Assembly (NCBI GenBank): GCA_903903985.1
Contig: CAIVAT010000033.1
Location: 1 to 59,391 of the forward strand
Source of the DNA: an uncultured Bacteroidales bacterium
GTDB taxonomy: Bacteria > Bacteroidota > Bacteroidia > Bacteroidales > FEN-979
Length of the DNA stretch: 59,391 nt
Direction: 5' to 3'
Shown here: positions 9,317 to 17,554 of the stretch, piece after piece
Position numbering within the stretch: the first letter of the stretch is position 1
Layout of the letters: the number at the start of each line of letters is the position of its first letter
Notes under the pieces: generated by a model
What the model was told of the DNA's origin: nothing
The model's input: only the letters and a program-made list of their open reading frames with translations
Databases searched by the model: none
Made by a program: the position numbers and the translations under genes

Positions 9317-9727
9317 ATGCCTACCATAGAAACCATATACCTTGGCGAACTGCGCACCGAAGCAACCCACCTTCTTTCCGGATCAAAACTGATCACCGAT
9401 GCCCCAACCGACAATCATGGCAAAGGAGCCTCCTTCTCTCCTACCGATCTTGTTGCAGCCGCCCTGGGAAGTTGCATGGTGACCGTAATGGGAATTGCAT
9501 CACGAACGCATCACTTTAACATTGATGGAACCAAATTGGTCATTACCAAGATTATGACCAGGGAAAACCCACGCCGGATCGAAGAGATCGTCATCGAATT
9601 GACTTTTCCGCGGGGTGATTATCCCGACAAAGTGAAAAAGATCATCGAATTTACGGTAAAGAACTGCCCGGTTGCATTGAGCCTGCATCCGGATGTCAGG
9701 CAAACCGTGACAATCAAATATTGTTGA
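9317..9727 (+). CDS. OsmC/Ohr family peroxide-reducing protein
   Basis: Members are small thiol peroxidases that reduce organic hydroperoxides in the cytoplasm. This 136-residue protein has both redox cysteines in their usual settings: one in LGSCM in the first half and one in KNCPV in the second half. The spacing and length suit the YhfA/OsmC-like branch better than classical Ohr. It has its own -7 box and ends convergently 50 bases from the GH53 gene. Confidence 0.92.
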   Translation: MPTIETIYLGELRTEATHLLSGSKLITDAPTDNHGKGASFSPTDLVAAALGSCMVTVMGIASRTHHFNIDGTKLVITKIMTRENPRRIEEIVIELTFPRGDYPDKVKKIIEFTVKNCPVALSLHPDVRQTVTIKYC

Positions 9728-9776
9728 ATGTGAGAAAATGATGAGCTGGCAGCCCGAAAATCATTGTTGTATTCAA

Positions 9777-11213
9777 CTAATGTCCCTTGAGATACTTTGT
9801 ATTCAACTCATCGTAAATCCTCATCCGTGAGGTGGTTTCACCCTCCCGGTCAAACAGGCCACTTCTCAGGTTTAGCGGTTCCCATATGCATGCGCCTTTT
9901 CCCTTACCATCGCCGAGACTGAATATAATATCGTGCACTTCCCGCTTACAATCAGAGTATTCAACAATATTCAGCGGCTTATTGTATCTTTTCCTCAAGT
10001 CGTTCAGGTTGTTGCTGAGGTCATCCAGGGTACCATGCCAGCGCGGATAATAAGAAAGGCCGATGATATCGAACTGCACCCCGCGGGCGATCATGTTGTC
10101 AAGCCAGAAAACCGATTCATCATTCTGTCCACCCAGGGCAATATGCATCATGACCGGCACACCGGGATCCACTGTCTTCACGCCATCGACCCCTGCTTTC
10201 AGGAGTTCAGCCAACTGGTCGGGGCGACTAATATGACCATCGGGCCACAGGATGCCATGGTTGATTTCATTACCGATCTGAACCATGGCAGGCATGGTCC
10301 CCTGTTTTTTCAAGGCAAGAAGTACCTTCGAAGTATATATTCTAAGGGAATCCTTTAGTAATTTAAAGTCAAGATTTGCCCATGCCTGTGGTTTGTTTTG
10401 CTGCTGCGGATCGGCCCAATAATCGCTGTAATGAAAATCAAGCAGTAATTTCATACCCGCATCCCTGATCCGTCTAGCCATCGACAGCGTATAACCAAGT
10501 CCGCAATACCCTTTACCAGGGGCATATCCATTTTTATTTTCAGGACTGACAAAGATCCGTAACCGGATGTAATTGAATCCATGGCTTTTTAACAACTTCA
10601 AGGCATCCGTTTCCTCTCCTTTTTCCAAAAATTTTCTTCCCTGTGCTTCCAATTCCGGGAGAAATGAAATATCTGCACCGATCATTCTGTCAATGTTTTT
10701 TTTGGTTGGTTTCAGCTGCCCTGGTAAAGGTTTCATTTTGACCAGATCGGCAGGCAGCGTATGGATTTCGTGCGTCCCGGGCCAGAGTTTACCTGACCTG
10801 GCTTCAACCTTTATTTTATCTGGTTTCGTGCCGGCAACAAACCATAGGTGGCATAATCCTTTCACCAGGATGCATTCTGCGAATCCTGCACCCCCGGAAT
10901 CAGTTTGCAGCACTAAATCCCTGCCACTTGCAGCAGTTAACCTGCCATCGCCTGCAATATAGACCCGGATTGTATCACTTGCCGAGGTAATCTCTGAGCC
11001 GTTGCTGTCGGTTACTGCTATTCTCAACCGGGTCTTGTCTGTTCCGTTTGCAAGCAAAGTAGTGCTGTAACAGGTCAGCATAACCGCTACCGGTTTACCT
11101 GGTTCATCACCATTGGTTCCAATGAAAACACAACCCTTTGTTTCCTGAATATAACCCTGACCTATGATAACAGTCAGGAGGAATAAAATAATTTTGCAGC
11201 GTTTCATGATCAT
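9777..11213 (-). CDS. GH53 arabinogalactan endo-beta-1,4-galactanase with N-terminal Ig-like domain
   Basis: The enzyme cleaves beta-1,4-galactan side chains of pectin outside the cytoplasm. The 478-residue protein starts with a signal peptide (an alternative start is two codons later). It then has an Ig-like domain (about 38-150) resembling those found at the ends of GH2 enzymes, and a GH53 barrel from about residue 172. In the barrel, GADISFLP opens the domain, Glu in GNEINHG is the expected acid/base and Glu in IVEYSD the nucleophile. No SusC/SusD pair, regulator or other glycanase is nearby, so it is not in a recognisable utilization locus. It lies 180 bases downstream of the HmuY-like gene on the same strand and has no visible promoter box. 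Confidence 0.93.
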   Translation of the reverse strand: MIMKRCKIILFLLTVIIGQGYIQETKGCVFIGTNGDEPGKPVAVMLTCYSTTLLANGTDKTRLRIAVTDSNGSEITSASDTIRVYIAGDGRLTAASGRDLVLQTDSGGAGFAECILVKGLCHLWFVAGTKPDKIKVEARSGKLWPGTHEIHTLPADLVKMKPLPGQLKPTKKNIDRMIGADISFLPELEAQGRKFLEKGEETDALKLLKSHGFNYIRLRIFVSPENKNGYAPGKGYCGLGYTLSMARRIRDAGMKLLLDFHYSDYWADPQQQNKPQAWANLDFKLLKDSLRIYTSKVLLALKKQGTMPAMVQIGNEINHGILWPDGHISRPDQLAELLKAGVDGVKTVDPGVPVMMHIALGGQNDESVFWLDNMIARGVQFDIIGLSYYPRWHGTLDDLSNNLNDLRKRYNKPLNIVEYSDCKREVHDIIFSLGDGKGKGACIWEPLNLRSGLFDREGETTSRMRIYDELNTKYLKGH

Positions 11214-11346
11214 TTTTCCGGTTAAATTAAAACTGGGGTATTGAACCAGTCATAAGTATTATATTTCGAAATTAATATCGCGACGGGTACCATCGCTAAA
11301 AGAAATAGTATGTGAGGCATCATTCATCCATTATGCGAAGATAGTC

Positions 11347-11364
11347 AAAGAAAGAAAGAAAGAA
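11347..11364. repeat. AAAG tetranucleotide run
   Basis: About four and a half copies of AAAG stand in the 180-base gap between the GH53 gene and the HmuY-like lipoprotein gene. The run is short but is the sort of simple repeat that can slip. Confidence 0.6.
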
Positions 11365-11393
11365 ATGTGGAAAACTCAACTGCCCTGGAAAAA

Positions 11394-12398
11394 TTACAAT
11401 TGCTGGTATTCGATCACCGGATATCCTTTTAGTCCTTCCTTGCTATAATACCCGACAAACCTGAGTTTGTAATAAAATCCGGAAATACTTCGGATGATGT
11501 AGTTGAGTTTGGGCCGAATGGTATATACACCGGTCGAAAAGTTGTAGTATTTCCAATCATAACCGATGGCGTCCATTGCCTTTGTATAGTTCAGGGTCAA
11601 TGCCTTTTCACGCGTTATTGAAGAAAAATCGGCAGTTGAATCTACTGCTGTTACAACCAGGTGCCGATTTAACAGGACACCTGTAACAAGATACGGATAT
11701 GGAATCCCCTGGTTGGTGAACAACATGGTGGTATACTGGCTGAATAACAGGTCATATTTTTGTCTTGGTGGTTCCGATGGGACCATCTCGCCTGTTTTCA
11801 GACTGAAAAACATGTAATTGACCCCTGGATTTTTGTTCACTATCCCCGGGGCACTGGCACCGCCTTTCAACGGTGCATAGCGAAAATAATAGGTGTTGTT
11901 TTTTAAGCTGTCAAAAATCAACTGGTAAAGCCCAAGCGGGTTACCCAATTCATCAAGTCCGCGGCTTACGGCATATACATGCCCATTGGAAATGGTATCT
12001 GCACCGGCCAGGGTAAACCATTGGCCGATGGCTGTTGAATCCGGGTTGCCGTCGGACTTGTCAAAGAGCAGTTGCACTCCGGTCGTATCGTATGGTTGTC
12101 CGAAGGTGACTTTCCCCAGATCGGCAACCTTCATGAAATCGCTTGTATTGAGGATCACGTGCCACCCTGCCGGAGTGCATTCGAAACCGAGGTCGAACAA
12201 AGTCTTTACATTCGTACTGATTATCTTTCCTGAATCCAGGCTGAAATATACCTGGTAAAGGTAGTTTTCAGTCATAGGAACCGTGTCGGTTTGCACATTT
12301 CCCCTCGGATGAGGTGCGATTTTTTCATCCTCCTTGAAACAGGATTGCAACGAAAAAACCAAAACTGCAAACAAAATCAGTATTGCTGTCCGGATCAT
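11394..12398 (-). CDS. HmuY-like heme-binding lipoprotein
   Basis: The 334-residue protein has a lipoprotein signal with lipobox LQSC near residue 20, followed by KED. The remainder matches the layout of HmuY-family proteins: an early NYLYQVYFSLDSGKI segment, a central W..LAG block, then YDLLFSQY with a later GIPYPYLVTGVLLN. HmuY proteins of the phylum are surface lipoproteins that take heme and pass it to a TonB receptor. Its ATG overlaps the stop of the receptor gene by 4 bases, so the two are translationally coupled. Heme-ligand histidines cannot be assigned by eye. The second half resembles the protein encoded at 14647-15936, so the two look like paralogues. Confidence 0.8.
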   Translation of the reverse strand: MIRTAILILFAVLVFSLQSCFKEDEKIAPHPRGNVQTDTVPMTENYLYQVYFSLDSGKIISTNVKTLFDLGFECTPAGWHVILNTSDFMKVADLGKVTFGQPYDTTGVQLLFDKSDGNPDSTAIGQWFTLAGADTISNGHVYAVSRGLDELGNPLGLYQLIFDSLKNNTYYFRYAPLKGGASAPGIVNKNPGVNYMFFSLKTGEMVPSEPPRQKYDLLFSQYTTMLFTNQGIPYPYLVTGVLLNRHLVVTAVDSTADFSSITREKALTLNYTKAMDAIGYDWKYYNFSTGVYTIRPKLNYIIRSISGFYYKLRFVGYYSKEGLKGYPVIEYQQL

Positions 12399-14644
12399 TT
12401 GTACTTATTAATTTGAAATGAAAGTTTGAGAAACAGGGTTCTTCCCCAGCCAATATTCATTCCATCTGCTCCGCCACTGTGCGCCCCTCCTGTCCCTCCT
12501 GTCGTTGGGATTGTCGTTGTGTTGAAAATATTTTTTATACCGGCCGAAAGGCGGATCCTGCTGTTCCAGAATCCTTTGCTGGCAGTAAAATCCATGGTGT
12601 TGTATGAATTTACCCATTGCCAGTTCAATACCTTTTCATCAAACAGCAATTGGGGGGCAGCACCTGAATATTTATAATAAAGTGAAAGGGTCACATCCGG
12701 TTTATTGAAGCGGTATGATGGGCTCAATGTCACTTCTGTCGACCATTTGAATGGCTGGTAGGCAATGTCTGCTGTCGGACTGCCCGTGATACCGGTTTCG
12801 GCAAAACCGAGTTGAAGTTTAAAAGCCGGGTAAATTGTATAGGAACAACCAAACTGAACACCTGCACTTTTATACCGGCTTACATTTTCATAACTGTATT
12901 CAAGGCTGTTTCCCGTTTGAGCAAGGAGGATCACATTCTCAATAAAATTATAAAAGCCACTAACATCCATTGACCATGCTACTTTTCTTTTCTCGACCGC
13001 CCAATTCAGGTTGAGATTGAAATTATTTGATTTTTCAGCTTTGAGGTCCGGATTTCCAAGGACATTATGATTTACGTCAACAAACACCAGGTAAAGTTCT
13101 TTGATCGAGGGAGCACGGAATCCCCTGGAATATGAAAACCGCAGGTTTAATGGTTGTATAATGTTCCATTTGGTACTCAGGGCATACACTACCGGCGCCT
13201 GGTAATTGGTGTTGTAAATAAATCTGATTCCCGGCTGGATGGACAAGATCACCCTGTCAGGGTCAGCGACCCTGACAGGGTCCCATTTCACACTCAGAAA
13301 GGCAGCATAATCTGCGATTTCCTGCTTGTTGTCTGCAATTTTTTTCCCGCTTCCGCTTTCCACATTGATATCTATTCCTGCCTGGTAGTTGAACTTTTTG
13401 TTGTGGTTGTTTTTAGCAAAAGTAGCACGGGCAATGAGGTTTTGAATGTTTGTCGTATCCCGGGCCCATGACTGCGGAACAGCAATTTCTGAAAGGGTGG
13501 TAAGATCCTTATAAAAGGTTTCCCGAATCCGTGAATAACCCGACCAGGATCCCAACAGGTTGATAAAATGGTTTTTTTTCAATTTAACCGACGCATCAAT
13601 ACGGCCCGAATACCTGATGGTTGTGAAGTTGTTGTCAAAGGCAGTCTCATAATAAGGACCAAGAAGTGGTCCCTTGTCCAGGAGTAATTCATTGAAGTAG
13701 TCCCCGGCAACCTTCAGCTTCAGGATATCTGTTGTAAAAGTGTAATACCCATCAAAGAAATACTGGCGGCGCGGTTTAAATGTCTGGGAACGGCTTGTAT
13801 CGACCGGTGAATACCCTCCGAAAAAATTCCTTCCCCCATCAACTGAAAAACCATGTTTGGCATGGTTGAGTGACACTGCACCATCGAAGTTGTAAACACC
13901 AGCAGATTCGGTATAAGCACTGGCTGTAGCATTCAAAAGAGAAGATTTGTTCTCTTTGGTGATGATGTTGATCACCCCTGCCAGCGCATTGCTGCCATAA
14001 ATGACCGACATGGGTCCTTCAATCACTTCCACGTGATCGACATTGAAAAGGTTGATCTGGTTCAGATCGAAATTCCCGTTCATGCGGCCAATCAAAGGCA
14101 CGCCATCCTGAAGGAATTTGACATTTTCGCCCGACATGCCCTGGATCCTCAGGCTCGTGCCGAGCACGCCATCCTGGGTCACCCGCATGGTCGACTGGTC
14201 TTTTAAAAGATCCGCCATGTTGGTTGCCGCTTTCTGTTCGATCTGGCGAGAATTGATCACCTCCACTTTATAGATCGATTTGTCGGCGCGTTCCGGGGTA
14301 TATTGGGCTGTCACAATAACTTCATCCATATTCAACACTTTGGGCCGAAGCTGGATTTCGATTGATTGACCAGGTTTTATGGTATCAGTATAGGTCATAA
14401 AACCCATATAACTGATCGCTATTTTTGAAATTTCTTTAACATCATTTACCACGGAGCCCTCCAGGGAAGTAAGGCTGTATTTTGGGGAACCGGATTTTAC
14501 TCCTTCAAAACATACATGGGCAAAGGCAACAGGTTCATGGTTTTTCTGATCGACGACCTTAATAAAAGCCTTTTGGCCGTAACCACCGGCTACGGCCAAA
14601 AGACTGAAAAGTCCGATCAGAAGACTGAATGGGCCTTTGATCAT
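12395..14644 (-). CDS. TonB-dependent heme receptor (HmuR-like)
   Basis: This outer-membrane receptor imports its ligand using TonB energy. The 749-residue protein has a signal peptide, a carboxypeptidase-regulatory-like domain (about 24-105), a plug with a VIVTAQ TonB-box-like segment and the EVIEGPMSVIYGSNALAGVINIITK signature split across the plug end, and a beta barrel. The barrel contains FRAP (about 505-508) and NPDL (about 530) with a His between them, an arrangement known from heme receptors such as HemR and HmuR. Genes for HmuY-like proteins flank it on both sides. Residues about 454-465 (DPVRVADPDRV) are encoded by a 31-bp palindrome that looks like an inserted repeat. Confidence 0.92.
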   Translation of the reverse strand: MIKGPFSLLIGLFSLLAVAGGYGQKAFIKVVDQKNHEPVAFAHVCFEGVKSGSPKYSLTSLEGSVVNDVKEISKIAISYMGFMTYTDTIKPGQSIEIQLRPKVLNMDEVIVTAQYTPERADKSIYKVEVINSRQIEQKAATNMADLLKDQSTMRVTQDGVLGTSLRIQGMSGENVKFLQDGVPLIGRMNGNFDLNQINLFNVDHVEVIEGPMSVIYGSNALAGVINIITKENKSSLLNATASAYTESAGVYNFDGAVSLNHAKHGFSVDGGRNFFGGYSPVDTSRSQTFKPRRQYFFDGYYTFTTDILKLKVAGDYFNELLLDKGPLLGPYYETAFDNNFTTIRYSGRIDASVKLKKNHFINLLGSWSGYSRIRETFYKDLTTLSEIAVPQSWARDTTNIQNLIARATFAKNNHNKKFNYQAGIDINVESGSGKKIADNKQEIADYAAFLSVKWDPVRVADPDRVILSIQPGIRFIYNTNYQAPVVYALSTKWNIIQPLNLRFSYSRGFRAPSIKELYLVFVDVNHNVLGNPDLKAEKSNNFNLNLNWAVEKRKVAWSMDVSGFYNFIENVILLAQTGNSLEYSYENVSRYKSAGVQFGCSYTIYPAFKLQLGFAETGITGSPTADIAYQPFKWSTEVTLSPSYRFNKPDVTLSLYYKYSGAAPQLLFDEKVLNWQWVNSYNTMDFTASKGFWNSRIRLSAGIKNIFNTTTIPTTGGTGGAHSGGADGMNIGWGRTLFLKLSFQINKYK
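13251..13281. repeat. Perfect palindrome inside the heme-receptor gene
   Basis: ACCCTGTCAGGGTC (13251-13264) and GACCCTGACAGGGT (13268-13281) form a perfect 14-bp inverted repeat around a 3-base centre. It lies in frame in the receptor gene and encodes the internally repetitive DPVRVADPDRV. CCCTGTCAGGG-type palindromes are, from memory, common intergenic repeats in this phylum, so an insertion into a barrel loop or turn is the likely origin. Confidence 0.85.
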
Positions 14645-14646
14645 GC

Positions 14647-15936
14647 TTAGCGGGATATGATTACTTTGGCCACCGTTTTCATTGCTGCGTTGGAAACGGT
14701 TACAAAATAAATACCGGGTTGCACCCCGGCCACATCCATTGAATAAGCATTAAACCCATCAGTCATACGTCGCGGACGATCTGCACGGAGTTGTCGGCCT
14801 GACAGATCTGTAAGAGTAAACGTAAGGTCTTCACCGGTGTAACCGGTCATATTTATATGAATCCTGTTGCTCGCAGGATTCGGAAATACTGATAATTGAA
14901 TATCGTTATTATTCAAAGCGGTAAACCCGGCACCAGCCACTTTCCCCAGTGAAAATTTCACCAAACCGGGAGAATTGGCTGCAGTACCACTGTTAAAAGC
15001 TGTAAAATAAAGTTTGTAAATGTCCCCTTGCACCGGTTTAACAAAATAATCATTGGAATCAGGAACAAGGTAAGTATACGATCCCATATCAAATTTTTTC
15101 CAATTCCAACCGATCGGTGAACGGGTTGAATCCCAGGTTCCTGCTCCAAAATCGCTATAGGTTGGCGAAACCGGATGAAAATGTTTGACCTTTACACTGT
15201 CGTTTGACAATACTCCGACAACAGGATATGGAGAACCATCAGATTGTACGGAAACATATTTGGTAAAAACGATGTCCCAGAGGAATTTGGTGGGTTCAAA
15301 GTTTATGGGTTCGTTCGTTTGGATGGAATATCCGAAAAAATCCTGGTTCATGGTACTTAAATTCAAAAGGACTTCATTCGGGCTTGATCCATCAAGATTC
15401 GCGTACCGGAACAAATAAATGTCGGCTGAAGAGTACTTTTTTACAATCCATAATTTTTTAAAACTGCCATCACGAACTTTAATCACAAAAAGAGAATCGC
15501 CAACCAGATTGTGCGTGACATCATTGTATTTGCACCAGCCATAATCCGGATGGCCCCTGGCATTGCGTGAAAAAGCCCCGTTTTCCCAATCGTTGGGATC
15601 ATTGTACATTGGCTTCCAGGTTGATAATCCAACGGTATCCATGGTATTCCATCCTGTTGTATCGGACTTCGGATAGGTATACAGTACAACACCTGCACCA
15701 TCGTTCGTGAGAATGGAAGAACTCCTTTTCATTGTCCGGAACGCAATATCCCAGGTATTTCTGGAGCCGATCATAACAATACCGTTTTTCATGCTGTAAT
15801 AAACTTCATTGGCATATGCGGCCGACATCACAATGGAATCTTGTTTCATTGTCCCCTGGGCATTTAAAGTTACCTGGCGGCTAAAAAAAATAACTGCCAG
15901 AAGGGAAAAAAATAAAAATGTGGAAATGTTTTTCAT
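14647..15936 (-). CDS. HmuY-like protein exported by the type IX secretion system
   Basis: The 429-residue protein, starting at the ATG at 15936, has a signal peptide ending near NAQG but no lipobox. The middle contains two blocks of the form WDI.F...SDG.(P)YP, the second reading LWDIVFTKY and then GSPYPVVGVLSN. That part aligns with the second half of the lipoprotein at 11394-12398. The last 80 or so residues are a T9SS type A sorting domain: SVFPNPAS start, LTDLSGRQL middle and GIYFVTVS near the end. It would be secreted and anchored on the surface. It ends 2 bases before the receptor start codon, so it is in the same operon and probably a second heme or porphyrin hemophore. Confidence 0.82.
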   Translation of the reverse strand: MKNISTFLFFSLLAVIFFSRQVTLNAQGTMKQDSIVMSAAYANEVYYSMKNGIVMIGSRNTWDIAFRTMKRSSSILTNDGAGVVLYTYPKSDTTGWNTMDTVGLSTWKPMYNDPNDWENGAFSRNARGHPDYGWCKYNDVTHNLVGDSLFVIKVRDGSFKKLWIVKKYSSADIYLFRYANLDGSSPNEVLLNLSTMNQDFFGYSIQTNEPINFEPTKFLWDIVFTKYVSVQSDGSPYPVVGVLSNDSVKVKHFHPVSPTYSDFGAGTWDSTRSPIGWNWKKFDMGSYTYLVPDSNDYFVKPVQGDIYKLYFTAFNSGTAANSPGLVKFSLGKVAGAGFTALNNNDIQLSVFPNPASNRIHINMTGYTGEDLTFTLTDLSGRQLRADRPRRMTDGFNAYSMDVAGVQPGIYFVTVSNAAMKTVAKVIISR

Positions 15937-16126
15937 TGTTTTTTGTTGGTTGGTATGATCATTAATAGGCGGATTAGTGAACAAGCAGAAAAGCGGACTA
16001 GCGAAGAAGCAAAGATGGAATTCAGTGATTATCAGATAGTTTCAGGTTATAAAAATCCCTGATGATAACCTGGTTATTGAACATTATTGTTCATAACCGG
16101 GATCTCTTCACTATGCCAGCAGAAAT

Positions 16127-16495
16127 TCAGGAAATCGGAGGGCCGCGCAGGCCAGAGGAGGAAATCCGGTTTGTGGCCGGTGTGTATTCAGAATCGGAAA
16201 AGGAAATCAATGACCCGGAACCGCAGTGTACAAATGGGGTTTCGATGAATGAATCAAAGTCGTTCCCGGAAAAGTCATTTTGATGATGCTGATTATTGAG
16301 ACCTATCTTCGAAAAGGAAACGGTTCTTGAATATTTTTCAATATCCCGCTTATAACCAACAAAATTCGGAATCAGTGGTTTTCCCCAGATCTTATACTGA
16401 TGGAAATTGATCAGGGATCCAAGGCAAATGATCGCCACAGCCATTGTCTGCAAACAGAGAAAAAGAATAAGACTACTTCTACCGCGACGTATCAT
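16127..16495 (-). CDS. Small exported or membrane protein leading the heme operon
   Basis: This 122-residue ORF has a basic start (MIRRGRSS), one hydrophobic segment (about 8-27), a hydrophilic, His/Asn-rich middle with FVHCG near residue 88, and a tail ending in GLRGPPIS. The ATG at 16495 is preceded by an exact -7 box at 16521-16528, which supports expression. From memory, short proteins with a single N-terminal membrane segment and a closing R-G/A-P-P motif are frequent next to metal or heme TonB receptors in this phylum. This match was not checked. The gene is 190 bases upstream of the T9SS HmuY-like gene on the same strand, and no other promoter box was found between them. Confidence 0.55.
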   Translation of the reverse strand: MIRRGRSSLILFLCLQTMAVAIICLGSLINFHQYKIWGKPLIPNFVGYKRDIEKYSRTVSFSKIGLNNQHHQNDFSGNDFDSFIETPFVHCGSGSLISFSDSEYTPATNRISSSGLRGPPIS

Positions 16496-16520
16496 TACTT
16501 GATAAATGATTAACAGGTGG

Positions 16521-16528
16521 CAAAATTA
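16521..16528 (-). promoter_or_regulatory. -7 promoter box of the probable heme operon
   Basis: On the minus strand the bases read TAATTTTG, followed by CC. It lies 25 bases before the ATG at 16495. No clear -33 TTTG is present, which would suit a promoter needing an activator or alternative factor. Confidence 0.55.
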
Positions 16529-16606
16529 CAAATTATTTTCATTCAGCCATCCCCAAGCCGGTTTTTTATAAATTTCTTTTTTAACAACCTGTTGATAACA
16601 AAATGT

Positions 16607-16686
16607 AACCACTGAGGCACTGAGTTCACTCAGAAGCACTTAGTAATTTCTAAGTGGATCTTGGTGAACTCAGTGCCTCGGTGGTT
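16607..16686. repeat. Long imperfect palindrome (hairpin) between rpoD and the heme operon
   Basis: A 23-base outer arm at 16607-16629 pairs with 16664-16686 with one mismatch, and an inner CACTTAG/CTAAGTG stem (16637-16643, 16650-16656) sits inside it. The wording (CCACTGAGGCACTGAGTTCAC) is of a type recurrent in intergenic DNA of many environmental bacteria. It begins 7 bases after the rpoD stop and may double as a terminator. Confidence 0.85.
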
Positions 16687-16693
16687 AAAATTT

Positions 16694-17554
16694 TCATCCC
16701 ATGTAGGATTTCAGCAGTTTGCTCCGGGAAGAGTGCTTCAGACGCCGGAGGGCTTTTTCCTTGATCTGCCTCACCCTTTCCCGCGAGAGATCAAAAACCG
16801 ATCCGATTTCATCCAGCGTGTAACTGTGCGGCACGCCGATGCCGTAAAACATGTTGAGGATGTCGCGTTCCTTTTCAGCAAGTGTTGATAGTGAGCGTTG
16901 GACCTCTTTGGCCAACGACTCCCTGATCAGGTTCTCATCGGTTGCAGGTGAATCATTCACAAACACATCCACCAATTTAACCTCCTCGTCCTGATCGATC
17001 GGGGCATCCATCGACACAATGCGGCTTGACATCCTGATTGCTTCGGCAACTTTTTGTTCGGAGATCTCCATTTCTACCGAAAGTTCCTTGATGGAGGGTG
17101 CCCGCTCAAAACGTTGTTCCAGCTTGATGTTGGCTTTCGACATTTTACTCAGCGATCCAACCTGGTTCAGGGGTAAACGAACAATACGCGACTGCTCTGC
17201 CAACGCCTGTAAAATGGATTGGCGGATCCACCAAACTGCATAGGAGATAAATTTGAAACCACGTGTTTCGTCAAATCTACGGGCGGCTTTAATTAAACCG
17301 ACATTCCCTTCATTGATCAGGTCAGGCAGCGAAAGTCCCTGGTTCTGGTATTGTTTGGCAACTGAAACCACAAACCTGAGATTGGCCTTGCACAACTTTT
17401 CCAGTGCCACCTGGTCGCCAAGTTTGATGCGTTGTGCCAGGCTAACCTCCTCTTCAGCTGAGATCAAACCCTCTTTGGCGATATCTGAAAGATATCTGTC
17501 AAGCGATGCTGTTTCGCGATTGGTAATCGATTTGGATATTTTTAACTGTCTCAT
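16694..17554 (-). CDS. rpoD: Primary RNA polymerase sigma factor, short Bacteroidota type
   Basis: This sigma-70 factor directs RNA polymerase to housekeeping promoters. The 286-residue length and the absence of region 1.1 are typical of the phylum. Region 1.2 is followed by region 2 ([30 protein letters not shown] and the WWIRQSI element), region 3, and region 4 ([19 protein letters not shown] helix-turn-helix). This family is known to recognise TTTG/TAnnTTTG, and several genes in this window carry those boxes. The start codon overlaps the htrA stop by 4 bases, so it can be co-translated from the protease transcript. Confidence 0.97.
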   Translation of the reverse strand: MRQLKISKSITNRETASLDRYLSDIAKEGLISAEEEVSLAQRIKLGDQVALEKLCKANLRFVVSVAKQYQNQGLSLPDLINEGNVGLIKAARRFDETRGFKFISYAVWWIRQSILQALAEQSRIVRLPLNQVGSLSKMSKANIKLEQRFERAPSIKELSVEMEISEQKVAEAIRMSSRIVSMDAPIDQDEEVKLVDVFVNDSPATDENLIRESLAKEVQRSLSTLAEKERDILNMFYGIGVPHSYTLDEIGSVFDLSRERVRQIKEKALRRLKHSSRSKLLKSYMG

